Assembly: GCA_963842155.1 (NCBI GenBank)
Contig: CAWJFP010000036.1
Location: 248,001-312,000 of the forward strand
Direction: 5' to 3'
Source: CAWJFP01 sp963842155
Lineage (GTDB): Bacteria; Pseudomonadota; Alphaproteobacteria; JACZXZ01
Length of the DNA: 64,000 nucleotides
Shown here: positions 55,752 through 64,000 of the stretch, piece by piece
How the letters are laid out: the number at the start of each line of letters is the position of its first letter
How positions within the stretch are numbered: position 1 is the stretch's first letter
Made by a program: the position numbers and the translations under genes
Notes under the pieces: model-generated
The model's input: only the letters and a program-made list of their open reading frames with translations
Database searches by the model: none
Told to the model about the DNA's origin: nothing

Positions 55752-55886
55752 GGGACTGGCATCGGCAAAAACAGCGCCGGTGTCGCGCGGCACCGGCCTA
55801 ATGGCAAATCTCGATGAGAAACATAGTAATCCCGCGCTTTGGGGTCAATTCTCCAAGGCCCGAAAGAGCCTACAAACAGTCGGGGT

Positions 55887-56414
55887 TCAGGGCGGCGGGC
55901 CGAACGCAAGCCGCGAGGGCAATGTTGCCGCCGGCTGCATCGTCAAGGAGGCCGCCTCGCGCCTGACATAAGAGCAAATGAGCTCGAGCTGCATCTGCGT
56001 CGGCCGAGCCGTGCCGAAAAGATTGCGCCGCAAGGCCTCCGCGAGGCTCGCGTCGCCCGCGTCCAGGCCCGCCTCGTAGGCGGCGCAGCGGCCGTAAAGC
56101 GCCCGCGCCATCGCCTTGACCCGCTTCCCCACCGAGAGATCGCCGACCCCGATCTGCCGCAGGCTCTGGTCCATATCGTCGAACATGACGTCGAACAGGG
56201 CTTGGGCGAGCTCCGCCGCTTCCCCATCATGCTTCAGGCGGTGCAACAGGAGAAAGACATGCAGGGCGATCATCTCGAAGCGCCCGTCGAGCGTGTCGGG
56301 CACGCCCAGCCGCGCGTAGAATTCGGCGCGACGCCCTTGCTCGACGGCGCGCGCATAAAGCGCCGCCGCGGCGCCGCGCGGACCCTTCCGCTTGAAAAGG
56401 CCTTTCAAAGACAT
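55887..56414 (-). CDS. Ubiquinol-cytochrome c chaperone (CBP3-like)
   Basis: The protein has 175 residues. ALYARAVEQGRRAEFYARLGVPDTLDGRFEMIALHVFLLLHRL is the family signature, followed by ALFDVMFDDMDQSLRQIGVGDLSVGKRVKAM and FYGRC-like residues. It belongs to the family of CBP3, the assembly factor for cytochrome b of the bc1 complex. It lies between yceD and the divergent bamE gene, its conserved place in alphaproteobacteria. Confidence 0.92.
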   Translation of the reverse strand: MSLKGLFKRKGPRGAAAALYARAVEQGRRAEFYARLGVPDTLDGRFEMIALHVFLLLHRLKHDGEAAELAQALFDVMFDDMDQSLRQIGVGDLSVGKRVKAMARALYGRCAAYEAGLDAGDASLAEALRRNLFGTARPTQMQLELICSYVRREAASLTMQPAATLPSRLAFGPPP

Positions 56415-56548
56415 GACGGGCTCTCCATGCGGCTCCCCGTTGACAGAGCGGATGGTGAATGAGATTGTTCCGCCGATGTCGGGCGGCGCGGGACGCCGAC
56501 CCCTCTTCATCAAAAAAAGCGCTCGATCAATATGGTCTGGGGGCCGCC

Positions 56549-57052
56549 ATGCAGCAAGCAACTGATCGCATCCGCACTATCCGGCTCTCGGCGCTGGCCG
56601 TGGGCCTCGCGCTGCTCGCCGGCGCGCTCTGCGCCTGCTCCGCCGCGCGCGTCAACAAGGAAGGCAATCAGATCGAGCCGCAGGCCCTCGCGCAGATCAA
56701 GCCGGGCGTGACGACGAAAGATCAGGTGCAGAATCTTATCGGCTCGCCCTCGAGCGTCGCCGCCTTCGACGCGAACACCTGGTATTACATGAGCAAGCGC
56801 AGCGAGCAATGGGCCTTCCTCAGCCCCATAGTGCTCGAGGAGGAGATCGTCCAGATCGACTTCGACGGCAAGGGCGTCGTCACGTCGATGCGCAAATATG
56901 GCGAGGACGACACCAAGAGCGTCGCCATGGTCGATCGCACCACGCCGAGCCGCGGCAAGTCGATCACGGTCGTCGACGAGATTTACAATACGTTGCTGAC
57001 GCAGTTCACCAACGGCGAGGGCCTGATCAGCCGCGATCCCTTCGCCCGCTGA
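56549..57052 (+). CDS. bamE: Outer membrane assembly lipoprotein BamE
   Basis: The protein has 167 residues. The signal peptide ends in a lipobox-like LLAGALCAC; the lipidated Cys would be the second one. LAQIKPGVTTKDQVQNLIGSPSSVAAFDANTWYYMSKRSE is the SmpA/OmlA domain, and IVQIDFDGKGVV ends the fold. A longer C-terminal tail is typical of alphaproteobacteria. It stabilises the BAM complex in the outer membrane. It is divergent from the CBP3-like gene. Confidence 0.92.
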   Translation: MQQATDRIRTIRLSALAVGLALLAGALCACSAARVNKEGNQIEPQALAQIKPGVTTKDQVQNLIGSPSSVAAFDANTWYYMSKRSEQWAFLSPIVLEEEIVQIDFDGKGVVTSMRKYGEDDTKSVAMVDRTTPSRGKSITVVDEIYNTLLTQFTNGEGLISRDPFAR

Positions 57053-57060
57053 GGATGCGC

Positions 57061-57996
57061 TTAGGGCTCGAGCCGCTTGAGCTCGCGCAGCGCGGCCGAG
57101 CGCTCGAAGAAGCCCGGCGGACAGCTTCGCGCCAACTCGCGGAAAAGCTTGGAGGCCTGGGCCGTCGCTTGGCGCAGCAGCTGATACATCCCGAGATAAT
57201 AGTCGGCCTCGCATAGACGCTGCTGCTTGGCCGTCGCGTCCGCCGCCGCCGCTGCGAGGACCTGCTCCGGCGACGCTTCGCCGAGATAGAGCGCCAAGAC
57301 GGGCGCCGGCCATATTGCCCGATCGAGCCGCGTGGCGTTGCGCCTGATCTCTTGATCGTCGTCCTCCCCTGCCCGCTTGGCGGCCAAATGAAGCAGCAGG
57401 ACCGGGTAATAGTTCGAAGGCGCGAGACCGATGACCTGGCGGTAATCGCCCGCCGCAGCGGCGTAGCGCCCGAGCTCGACCTCGACATGGGCGCGGTTGT
57501 AACGCGCCACGATGTCGTCGGGCCTGAGCTTGAGCGCCGCGTCGTAGTCGATGAGGGCCTTCTCGGGCTCCCCCCTGTCGCGATAGGCATTGCCGCGATT
57601 GTCGTGCGCGTTGGCGAAGTCCGGCTTGAGGCGCAGCGCGACGTTGTAGTCCGCGATCGCCTTGTCGATCTCGCCCTTGTCGCGATGGGCGTTGCCGCGG
57701 CTGTCATAGGCCGGAGGGAAATCGGGATTGAGCCGGATCGACATGTCGTAATCGGCGATCGCGTCGTTGATCTCGCCGAGCTTTCGATGGGCCGCGCCGC
57801 GATTGTAGTAGGCCGCAGCCAGCTCGGGCGGAGAAAGCTGGCCGCTGCGGATGGCCTCGCCATAGAGCCTGATGGCGGCGGGAAGATCGCCGCGCCGCTG
57901 CGCCTGCAAGGCGGCCGCCGCGGAAGCCGCCCCATCGGCCCAGGCGGCGCCGACGCCGGCGAGCATCAGCAAGAACAGCAGCAAAGCCTGGATCAT
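57061..57996 (-). CDS. TPR-repeat periplasmic protein
   Basis: The protein has 311 residues. A signal peptide (ALLLFLLMLAGVGAAWA) is followed by at least five tetratricopeptide repeats (such as AYYNRGAAHRKLGEINDAIADY and three similar units) at about residues 30-180, then a non-repeat helical domain with cysteines. It resembles NlpI-type or generic TPR proteins that scaffold cell-envelope complexes. The start at 57996 was chosen because the signal peptide begins there. It is convergent with bamE. Confidence 0.85.
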   Translation of the reverse strand: MIQALLLFLLMLAGVGAAWADGAASAAAALQAQRRGDLPAAIRLYGEAIRSGQLSPPELAAAYYNRGAAHRKLGEINDAIADYDMSIRLNPDFPPAYDSRGNAHRDKGEIDKAIADYNVALRLKPDFANAHDNRGNAYRDRGEPEKALIDYDAALKLRPDDIVARYNRAHVEVELGRYAAAAGDYRQVIGLAPSNYYPVLLLHLAAKRAGEDDDQEIRRNATRLDRAIWPAPVLALYLGEASPEQVLAAAAADATAKQQRLCEADYYLGMYQLLRQATAQASKLFRELARSCPPGFFERSAALRELKRLEP

Positions 57997-58205
57997 CGAC
58001 CGGTCCCGCGCCGCGCGGCCGCATCCGATGGCGGAGCTTGGCGCCGAAGCGCGGCGGGGCGGATCATTCGCGGCAGCGACGGGACAAGTCAAGCGCGGGA
58101 TCGCAGTGCCGGGCGATGTCCGCGCACGCAGGATCGCGCCCGAGTTGCTTCGGCCTCCCGCCGCTCATTCGCCGTGCGGGCTTGTCGAAATGCTCGTGGG
58201 GCGGA

Positions 58206-59060
58206 TCAGCTCGGCGCGACGGGCGCCGGGGACCGACCGAATTGGAAGGCCGACACCGTGACGCCCATGACGTCATCCTCGAAAATCTTGCGGCCCGTCG
58301 CCTCGGGCGCGGCACCGGCCGCGACCATCATCGGCAGGAGATGCTCCTCGCGCGGATGGGCCTGGCGCGCCACCGGCGCCGATTGCCAGGCGGCGAGCAT
58401 CTTTTCCCGTTGCTCGGCGTCGGGGGCGCAAGCCGCCGCGGTGAGCCAGGCGTCGAACTGGTGCGAAACGGCGCCGGCGCCGCTCGCGCCGCCCATGAGC
58501 CCGCGCATATTATGGTAGCTCATTCCGCTCCCGACGATCAGCACGCCCTCCCGCCGCAGGGGCGCGAGGGCGCGCCCTGCCGCGAGATGGGCGGCGGGAT
58601 CGAGCCCCGCCTTCAAGGAGAGCTGCACCGTCGGAATATCGGCATTCGGGAAGACCAGCTTGAAGGGGACGAACACGCCGTGATCGAAGCCGCGCTCCCC
58701 GTCGCTGCCCGCGGGGATGCCGGCGTCCCGTAGCAGGCCGCAAATCTGCTTGGCCAGCGCGGGCGCTCCCGGCGCGTCATATTTCAGCCGGTAGGTATGC
58801 TCCGGGAAGCCGTAATAGTCGTAGATCAGCGGCGGGCGCGGGTTGCTCGTGACGGTAAATTCGGGCTCTTCCCAATGGGCCGAGACCACGACGACCGCCT
58901 TGGGCGGCGCGCCGAAAGACTGCGCGAGATGTCCGAGCCAGTCGCCCATTTTATGCCAGGTGTCGGGCGGCCCCATGGTCCATTCCATGAAAAAGCATGG
59001 ACCTCCGCCATGGGGAATATAAAACGTGGGCAACGCCAAGGCGCTCTGATTAGCTTGCAC
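58206..59060 (-). CDS. LigB/DODA-type extradiol dioxygenase
   Basis: The protein has 284 residues. The metal-binding His residues lie in FYIPHGGGP and VVSAHWEEP, with a third conserved His in GFDHGVFVPFKLV; HPREEHLLPMMVAAGAA is another family motif. The group (YgiD/DODA) cleaves catecholic rings such as DOPA. The substrate here is unknown. It is transcribed alone, downstream of the nitroreductase gene on the same strand. Confidence 0.88.
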   Translation of the reverse strand: MQANQSALALPTFYIPHGGGPCFFMEWTMGPPDTWHKMGDWLGHLAQSFGAPPKAVVVVSAHWEEPEFTVTSNPRPPLIYDYYGFPEHTYRLKYDAPGAPALAKQICGLLRDAGIPAGSDGERGFDHGVFVPFKLVFPNADIPTVQLSLKAGLDPAAHLAAGRALAPLRREGVLIVGSGMSYHNMRGLMGGASGAGAVSHQFDAWLTAAACAPDAEQREKMLAAWQSAPVARQAHPREEHLLPMMVAAGAAPEATGRKIFEDDVMGVTVSAFQFGRSPAPVAPS

Positions 59061-59159
59061 GGGAATGCCTCCACGAAGCCGGGCCGCCGACCGGCCGGGG
59101 AAATCCTAGGGGCGGCGCGGAAGGCAGTCCAGCTTCATTCGGAAGATCGTAAACGCGGG

Positions 59160-59795
59160 CTATGCGAATTGGGCCATTTCCTCGGTTGCGAGACGCGGAC
59201 TGCGCGGGAACAGCTTTGTCGGATCGCCATAGCCGAGATTGATGAGGAAGTTCGAGCGGATCTGCGTGCCTGCGAAGAATTCGGCATCGACCTTCGCATT
59301 GTCGAAGCCGGACATGGGGCCGCAATCAATCCCCAGGGCCCGCGCGGCGAGGATGAGATAGCCCCCTTGCAATGTTCCGTTTCGGAAGGCGGTCACCTCG
59401 ATCAGCGGTTGGTTGCCCACGAACCAGGAGCGCGCATCCGCATGGGGAAAGAGCCGCGGCAGCAGCTCCGGGAAGGCGAGGTCATATCCGACGATAGCGG
59501 TGGCCGGCGCGGCCATCGTCTTTTCGACGTTCTGCGGCAAGAGGGCCGGCTTGAGCCGCTCCTTGCCCTCTTTGCTGCGCACGAAGACGACGCGCATCGG
59601 CGAGCAATTGGCGCTGGTCGGCCCCATCTTGGCAAGCTCCAGCATCTCCTCGAGAATCTCGTCGGAGACAGGACGATCCTGCCAGCCATTATGGGTTCGC
59701 GCGCCTTTGAACAAGGCGTCGAGCGCATGGTCGTCGAGCCGCGACGGGCCGAAGCCGGGTTCGACTCGAACGACGGCGGCTGCTTGGTTTTGCAT
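59160..59795 (-). CDS. Nitroreductase-family protein (RutE/HadB-like)
   Basis: The protein has 211 residues. ALFKGARTHNGWQDRPVSDEILEEMLELAKMGPTSANCSPMRVVFV is the FMN-binding N-terminal region of the malonic semialdehyde reductase RutE-like group. LPRLFPHADARSWFVGNQPLIE and GIDCGPMSGFDNAKVD follow, and NLGYGDPTKLFPRSPRL is typical of the C-terminus. A strong AGGAGGGG precedes the start. It is divergent from a LysR gene, with a palindrome between them, and is probably regulated by it. Confidence 0.9.
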   Translation of the reverse strand: MQNQAAAVVRVEPGFGPSRLDDHALDALFKGARTHNGWQDRPVSDEILEEMLELAKMGPTSANCSPMRVVFVRSKEGKERLKPALLPQNVEKTMAAPATAIVGYDLAFPELLPRLFPHADARSWFVGNQPLIEVTAFRNGTLQGGYLILAARALGIDCGPMSGFDNAKVDAEFFAGTQIRSNFLINLGYGDPTKLFPRSPRLATEEMAQFA

Positions 59796-59897
59796 AACCC
59801 CTCCTGAACTTTGAATCTCGCGGGAGCGCCGATCGCCCCGAACGAATTCTCCACTCTTCCATCTAAGCTTGTTTTTCATTAAGAAAATCGGCAAAAT

Positions 59898-59916
59898 TAT
59901 GATAGATTCTATCATA
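59898..59916. promoter_or_regulatory. 19-bp palindrome, likely LysR operator
   Basis: TATGATAGA T TCTATCATA has perfect nine-base arms around a single T, in AT-rich DNA, 14 bases before the LysR start. It has the symmetric form expected of a LysR-type regulator site shared by the two divergent genes. Confidence 0.7.
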
Positions 59917-59930
59917 TTATGTGATGGATT

Positions 59931-60851
59931 ATGCTCGACCGTCTCACGCTCGATCAGCTTCGCGTCCTCATTGCCGTGGCCGAGACCGGCAGCTTTTCGG
60001 CCGCCGCCCGGCGGCTCGGCCGCGTTCAGTCGGCCATAAGCCAGACGGTGCAGACCCTAAAGTCCGAGCTGGGGATCGTGCTGTTCGCGCGCAGCGGCAA
60101 GCGACCCGTCCTGAGCGATAGCGGGCGCGCGCTGCTGGAAGACGCGCGCGCGCTGGTGCGCGGCGCGGAGCTTCTGCGGGCGCATGCGGCGAGCATTGCT
60201 TCCGATATCGAGCCCGAGCTGACGCTTGCCGTCGATGCGATCTTTCCGGGCGGGTTGATGATGGCGAGCCTGAGAGCCTTGAGCCGCGCCTACCCCTATC
60301 TGCCGGTGACGCTATTTACCGAAGGGCTGGGCGCTCCCGAGCAGCGCCTGCGCGACCATGTCGTGCGGCTCGCCATCTATTCGCCCTTGGTGACCATGGA
60401 CGGGTTGGAATCCGAATTCCTCACCGCCATCCAGCTGATCCCGGTGGTCGCCGCCGATCATCCCCTGGCCGCCGCCACCGGGCCTCTCACCCGCGACATG
60501 CTCGAGCCCTATACGCAGCTCGTGCTGACCGACCGCTCGCAGGTGACCGCCGGGCAAAGCGGCGGCATCCTCAGTCGCCGCATCTGGCGCTTCGCCGATC
60601 TAGGCAGCCGTCTCGACTATCTCCTTGCCGGCTTCGGCTGGTGCAATATGCCGCTTCATCTGGTCGAGGATCACGTGGAGGCCGGCCGGCTCAAGCGGCT
60701 CGAACTCAAGGAGTACAGCCCTCAATCGGTCGGCATCCCGCTGAATGTCGTGCATGAGCGCAGCCGCCCGCCAGGAGTGGCGGGCCGCTGGCTCATCGAG
60801 GATTTGCGCAAGCGACTTGCCGCCGCGGAGAGCGGCGAGAAGGCACGTTAA
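59931..60851 (+). CDS. LysR-family transcriptional regulator
   Basis: The protein has 306 residues. The helix-turn-helix LDQLRVLIAVAETGSFSAAARRLGRVQSAISQTVQTLKSELGIVLFAR is canonical. The C-terminal domain is periplasmic-binding-protein-like (ELTLAVDAIFPGGLMMASLRAL and so on). It probably activates the nitroreductase gene in response to a small molecule, using the palindrome between the genes. No ligand can be assigned from the sequence. Confidence 0.93.
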   Translation: MLDRLTLDQLRVLIAVAETGSFSAAARRLGRVQSAISQTVQTLKSELGIVLFARSGKRPVLSDSGRALLEDARALVRGAELLRAHAASIASDIEPELTLAVDAIFPGGLMMASLRALSRAYPYLPVTLFTEGLGAPEQRLRDHVVRLAIYSPLVTMDGLESEFLTAIQLIPVVAADHPLAAATGPLTRDMLEPYTQLVLTDRSQVTAGQSGGILSRRIWRFADLGSRLDYLLAGFGWCNMPLHLVEDHVEAGRLKRLELKEYSPQSVGIPLNVVHERSRPPGVAGRWLIEDLRKRLAAAESGEKAR

Positions 60852-60934
60852 AGCGATATCCGCTCACGCGGAAATCGCTCTCGCATATCTTGCCTTCGGC
60901 CGCTCAAGCGCCCGCACTTGACGTGAAAACGCCT

Positions 60935-61348
60935 TTAGGCGTGAACCTCTTGGCGATCGACCTGCATGAGCCACCAGGCCGCGACCAATCCCCAGACCGA
61001 GTTGGCGACCAGCACGAGAACGACCAGGGCGATGTTTTCGCGGGCCGCCGGCGGCAAGAGGACGAAAAGCGTGATGAGCGACGGGCCAATTCCGTACACC
61101 AGCCCGCGCAGCCACCAGCTCGACCGCCAGGGCAGGAGGAAAATGAAGCCCCAAATGCCGCCCCATACCATCTGCTTGTAGAGCCAGACTTTCGTCATGC
61201 CGCTGATGTCGGGGGGCAGGTTCAGCCCCACTGCGGCCGTGACGTGGAGCGCGATGAGCGCCCAGACGAAGAGGCAAAGGATCAGGGCGCCGAGCGCCCC
61301 CGCCGCGAAGGCGAGCGTGGCGCGGCGCCATAGGTAATTGTCAAACAT
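60935..61348 (-). CDS. Four-helix membrane protein of unknown function
   Basis: The protein has 137 residues. It has hydrophobic segments at about 10-35, 60-75, 83-100 and 107-128; conserved-looking loops are LPPDISGMTKVWLYKQMVWGG and WRSSWWLRGL. I do not recognise a named family. It is transcribed alone on the minus strand. Confidence 0.7.
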   Translation of the reverse strand: MFDNYLWRRATLAFAAGALGALILCLFVWALIALHVTAAVGLNLPPDISGMTKVWLYKQMVWGGIWGFIFLLPWRSSWWLRGLVYGIGPSLITLFVLLPPAARENIALVVLVLVANSVWGLVAAWWLMQVDRQEVHA

Positions 61349-61490
61349 GATCGAACCCTCCCCTACGATTCAGCCGATCAGGCCCGTCGCGCCTCGATAG
61401 CAGGGCGCTTTCGAAGCAAACCTAAGGGCCTCGACGAGGAAGGGTCAAGGGCGCGCGCGCGGCCTGCGCTCGCAACTTAGCGTGAGCAAA

Positions 61491-63575
61491 TCACCGCGCC
61501 AGGATGGCGAGCAGCAGGATGGCGACGATATTGATGATCTTGATCATCGGGTTGATGGCCGGGCCGGCCGTGTCCTTGTAGGGATCGCCGACCGTGTCGC
61601 CCGTCACCGCGGCCTTATGCGCCTCGGAGCCCTTCCCGCCGAGATGGCCCTCCTCGATATATTTCTTGGCGTTGTCCCAGGCGCCGCCGCCCGAGGTCAT
61701 CGAGATGGCCACGAAGAGGCCGGTCACGATGGTGCCGAGCAGCATGGCGCCGAGCGAGGTGAAGGCCGCGGCCTTGCCCGCGATCAGGCTGATAACCACC
61801 CAAAGCACGATGGGCGACAGCACGGGCAGGAGCGAGGGCACGATCATCTCCTTGATCGCCGCCTTGGTCAGCAGGTCGACGGCCTTGCCGTATTCGGGCT
61901 TGGCCGTGCCTTCCATGATGCCCTTGATCTCGCGGAATTGCCGCCGCACCTCGACGACCACCTGACCGCCGGCGCGCCCCACCGCCTGCATCCCGAGCGA
62001 GCCGAAGAGGAAGGGCAAAAGGCCGCCGATGAAGAGCCCGATCACCACGAAGGGATCCTGCAGGCGGAAGGTGACCTCCTTGGCGATAGCGGGGAAGTAG
62101 AACTGCAGATCCTCGGTGTAGGCGGCGAACAGCACCACGGCGGCGAGGCCGGCCGAGCCGATGGCATAGCCCTTGGTGACCGCTTTCGTGGTGTTGCCCA
62201 CGGCGTCGAGCGCGTCGGTCGTCTTGCGCACCTCCGCCGGCAGATCGGCCATCTCCGCGATGCCGCCGGCGTTGTCGGTCACCGGGCCATACGCGTCGAG
62301 CGCCACCACGATCCCCGCCAGCGACAGCATGGTGGTCGCCGCGACGGCGATGCCGAAGAGCCCCGCGAGGAGATGCGCGGTCACGATGCCGGCGCAGATC
62401 ACCAGCACGGGCAGCGCCGTCGCCTCCATGGAGATGGCGAGGCCCTGGATGATGTTGGTGGCATGTCCGGTGGACGAGGCGTTGGCAATGCTCGTCACTG
62501 GGCGATGGCCGGTGCCCGTGTAATATTCGGTGATCCAGACGATGAGGCCGGTCACCGCAAGCCCGACAAGGGCGCAATAGAAGAGATGCGTCGATGAGAA
62601 AGTCAGCCCGGCGGCGTCGAGCGGCTGGCCGAAGCCGATCAGGACGGCAGTGACGCCCGCGATCAGCACGGCCGAGATCGCCGCGGTCGCGATGAGGCCT
62701 TTGTAAAGCGCGCCCATGATGTTGTTGGACGGGCCCAGGCGCACGAAGAAGGTGCCGGCGATGCTCGCCAGGATGCAGACGGCGCCGATCACCAGCGGGT
62801 ACATCATGAGCTGCGACTGGATGTCGCCGGTGAAAAGGATCGCCGCCAGCAGCATGGTGGCGACCGTGGTGACGACATAGGTCTCGAAGAGATCGGCCGC
62901 CATGCCGGCGCAGTCGCCGACATTGTCGCCCACATTGTCGGCGATCACGGCGGGGTTGCGCGGGTCGTCCTCGGGGATGCCGGCCTCGATCTTGCCGACC
63001 AGGTCGGCGCCCACGTCGGCGCCCTTGGTGAAGATGCCGCCGCCCAGGCGCGCGAAGATGGAGATGAGCGAGGCGCCGAAGCTCAAGGCCACCAGCGCCT
63101 CGACCATGTGGCGAAGATCGAGGCCGCTATGGCGCAGTACGATGAAATAGACCGTGACGCCGAGCAGGCCCAGCCCGACGACGAGCATGCCGGTGACCGC
63201 GCCCGACCTGAAGGCGAGGGCGAGGGCGGGCTTGAGGCCGCCGCGCGCCGCCTCGGCCGTCCTCACATTCGCCCGCACCGAGACGTTCATGCCGACATAG
63301 CCCGCGGCGCCCGAGAGGATCGCGCCGACGAAATAGCCGATCGCGCCATAGATCCCGAGCAGGAAGCCGAGCAGAACGCCGATGACGACGCCGACGATGG
63401 CGACGGTGGTATATTGCCGATTGAGATAGGCGCGCGCGCCCTCCTGGATGGCGGCGGCGATCTCCTGCATGCGCTCATTGCCGGCCGCCGCCGCCAGTAC
63501 GGAGCGGCTGGCGAGAAGGCCGTAGAGCAATGCCGCGATTCCGCACGCAATAATGAAGACGAACTCCAGTCTCAT
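61491..63575 (-). CDS. hppA: K+-independent H+-translocating membrane pyrophosphatase
   Basis: The protein has 694 residues, about sixteen helices. PPi/Mg2+ sites are KGADVGADLVGKIEAGIPEDDPRNPAVIADNVGDNVGDCAG, DNAGGIAEMADL and DTVGDPYKDTAGPAINPMIK. In the K+ switch region it has GNTTKAVTKGYAIGSAGLAA with Lys where K+-dependent enzymes have Ala, so it is predicted to be K+-independent. It uses pyrophosphate hydrolysis to pump protons. The start at 63575 was chosen because MRLEFVFIIACG begins the first helix. Confidence 0.96.
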   Translation of the reverse strand: MRLEFVFIIACGIAALLYGLLASRSVLAAAAGNERMQEIAAAIQEGARAYLNRQYTTVAIVGVVIGVLLGFLLGIYGAIGYFVGAILSGAAGYVGMNVSVRANVRTAEAARGGLKPALALAFRSGAVTGMLVVGLGLLGVTVYFIVLRHSGLDLRHMVEALVALSFGASLISIFARLGGGIFTKGADVGADLVGKIEAGIPEDDPRNPAVIADNVGDNVGDCAGMAADLFETYVVTTVATMLLAAILFTGDIQSQLMMYPLVIGAVCILASIAGTFFVRLGPSNNIMGALYKGLIATAAISAVLIAGVTAVLIGFGQPLDAAGLTFSSTHLFYCALVGLAVTGLIVWITEYYTGTGHRPVTSIANASSTGHATNIIQGLAISMEATALPVLVICAGIVTAHLLAGLFGIAVAATTMLSLAGIVVALDAYGPVTDNAGGIAEMADLPAEVRKTTDALDAVGNTTKAVTKGYAIGSAGLAAVVLFAAYTEDLQFYFPAIAKEVTFRLQDPFVVIGLFIGGLLPFLFGSLGMQAVGRAGGQVVVEVRRQFREIKGIMEGTAKPEYGKAVDLLTKAAIKEMIVPSLLPVLSPIVLWVVISLIAGKAAAFTSLGAMLLGTIVTGLFVAISMTSGGGAWDNAKKYIEEGHLGGKGSEAHKAAVTGDTVGDPYKDTAGPAINPMIKIINIVAILLLAILAR

Positions 63576-63724
63576 GATGCTTTTCCTTTGAGAAACCCGT
63601 GCGGGCGGAACCCGCGAGGCAGGCGAGTTGATGCCGTCCGCCGACCCGAAAACCGGCCGGACCATGCCAGAAAGCCGCCCTGCGCGCAACTCATACCCGT
63701 GGCGCGCTTGGCCCTCGATAGGGA

Positions 63725-64000
63725 TCAGAAATGCCGGTAGCCGATCCGGCTCAGACGGATTTCCCGGCCCCCCCGCCCCAGCACCCGGACCCCCTTCCCC
63801 GCCGTGATGGCGCCAACGCGCGTGACAGGAATTTCTAGCTCCCGGCCGATGGCCGCGAGGGCCGCCTCTGCCTCGGGCGGCGCGGTGAAAAGAAGCTCGT
63901 AATCGTCCCCGCCGGTGAGGACCGTCTCCAGCAGTGCCGGCGCGCGCTCCACGAGCTTGCGTGCCGGGGGCGACAACGGAAGCCGCTCGACCTCGATCAG
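63725..64000 (-). CDS. thiL: Thiamine-monophosphate kinase, C-terminal fragment
   Basis: The frame is open to the right edge of the window, so the N-terminus lies outside. The visible about 91 residues match the C-terminal ATP-binding part of ThiL: ALLETVLTGGDDYELLFTAPP is the family motif, and the end VTRVGAITAGKGVRVLG is typical. ThiL phosphorylates thiamine monophosphate to TPP. It lies upstream of hppA on the same strand, separated by about 150 bases. Confidence 0.9.
   Translation of the reverse strand: MIEVERLPLSPPARKLVERAPALLETVLTGGDDYELLFTAPPEAEAALAAIGRELEIPVTRVGAITAGKGVRVLGRGGREIRLSRIGYRHF

Overview
The window is a GC-rich (about two thirds G+C by eye) chromosomal segment of an alphaproteobacterium. 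Supporting signs are the bamE / CBP3-type chaperone / yceD / rpmF / plsX / fabH / ihfA / merR block, the rplM-rpsI-argC block, a phosphatidylethanolamine N-methyltransferase of the PmtA type, an H+-translocating pyrophosphatase of the K+-independent type and Flp pilins. The order is not certain; a Rhodospirillales- or Hyphomicrobiales-like organism fits. Two proline tRNAs (UGG and GGG) are present.

Layout. 1-8.5 kb: surface-sugar region with a sulfotransferase-like protein, rfbC, a CmcI-like methyltransferase, a sugar O-methyltransferase-like protein, two nucleotide-sugar epimerases, an FdtA/FdtB pair and an LptE-like lipoprotein. 8.6-12.1 kb: an M24 peptidase homologue with a substituted metal ligand, a Gly/Tyr/His-rich secreted protein, a small secreted protein and pmtA. 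12.2-16.3 kb: GtrA, a UDP-galactopyranose-mutase-like flavoprotein and a GT-C-type membrane protein, probably a glycan-modification cassette. 16.4-21.2 kb: a marR-emrA-emrB-outer membrane factor efflux operon. 21.2-26.5 kb: tRNA, a dehydrogenase, an O-methyltransferase, DUF192, and a TPP riboswitch driving a thiamin-precursor ABC transporter. 26.5-32.8 kb: an L,D-transpeptidase, an MFS pump, a CoA-ester module, cytochrome c and a His-rich DUF6969-like protein. 33-40.8 kb: a large multi-PAS histidine kinase, SAM hydrolase, gamma carbonic anhydrase, argC, rpsI, rplM and a PaaI-like thioesterase.

40.7-44.4 kb is the most unusual part. About 3.25 kb of distinctly AT-richer DNA carries an ABC transporter operon plus a methyltransferase. 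It is flanked by two 395-bp direct copies of most of the thioesterase gene, differing at only one base. The left copy keeps the native 3' end of the gene; the right copy keeps the native upstream junction with the amidase gene. This is the geometry of a circle integrated by recombination within the gene, or of an extraordinary target duplication. Beyond it lie amidase, DUF899/ArsR, enoyl-CoA hydratase-like, CoA-binding, metY, VOC, cutA and two Flp pilins. These are followed by the cell-envelope/lipid/ribosome block (52-57 kb), a dioxygenase, a nitroreductase/LysR pair, the proton pyrophosphatase and the end of thiL.

A general caution: at least fifteen genes here read correctly only if a single base is removed or added, and nearly all the chromosomal cases are single extra bases. 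The affected genes include conserved ones (yceD, merR next to ihfA, pmtA). This pattern looks like uncorrected sequencing indels rather than mass gene decay. Those genes are therefore annotated across the break, with the break position given.
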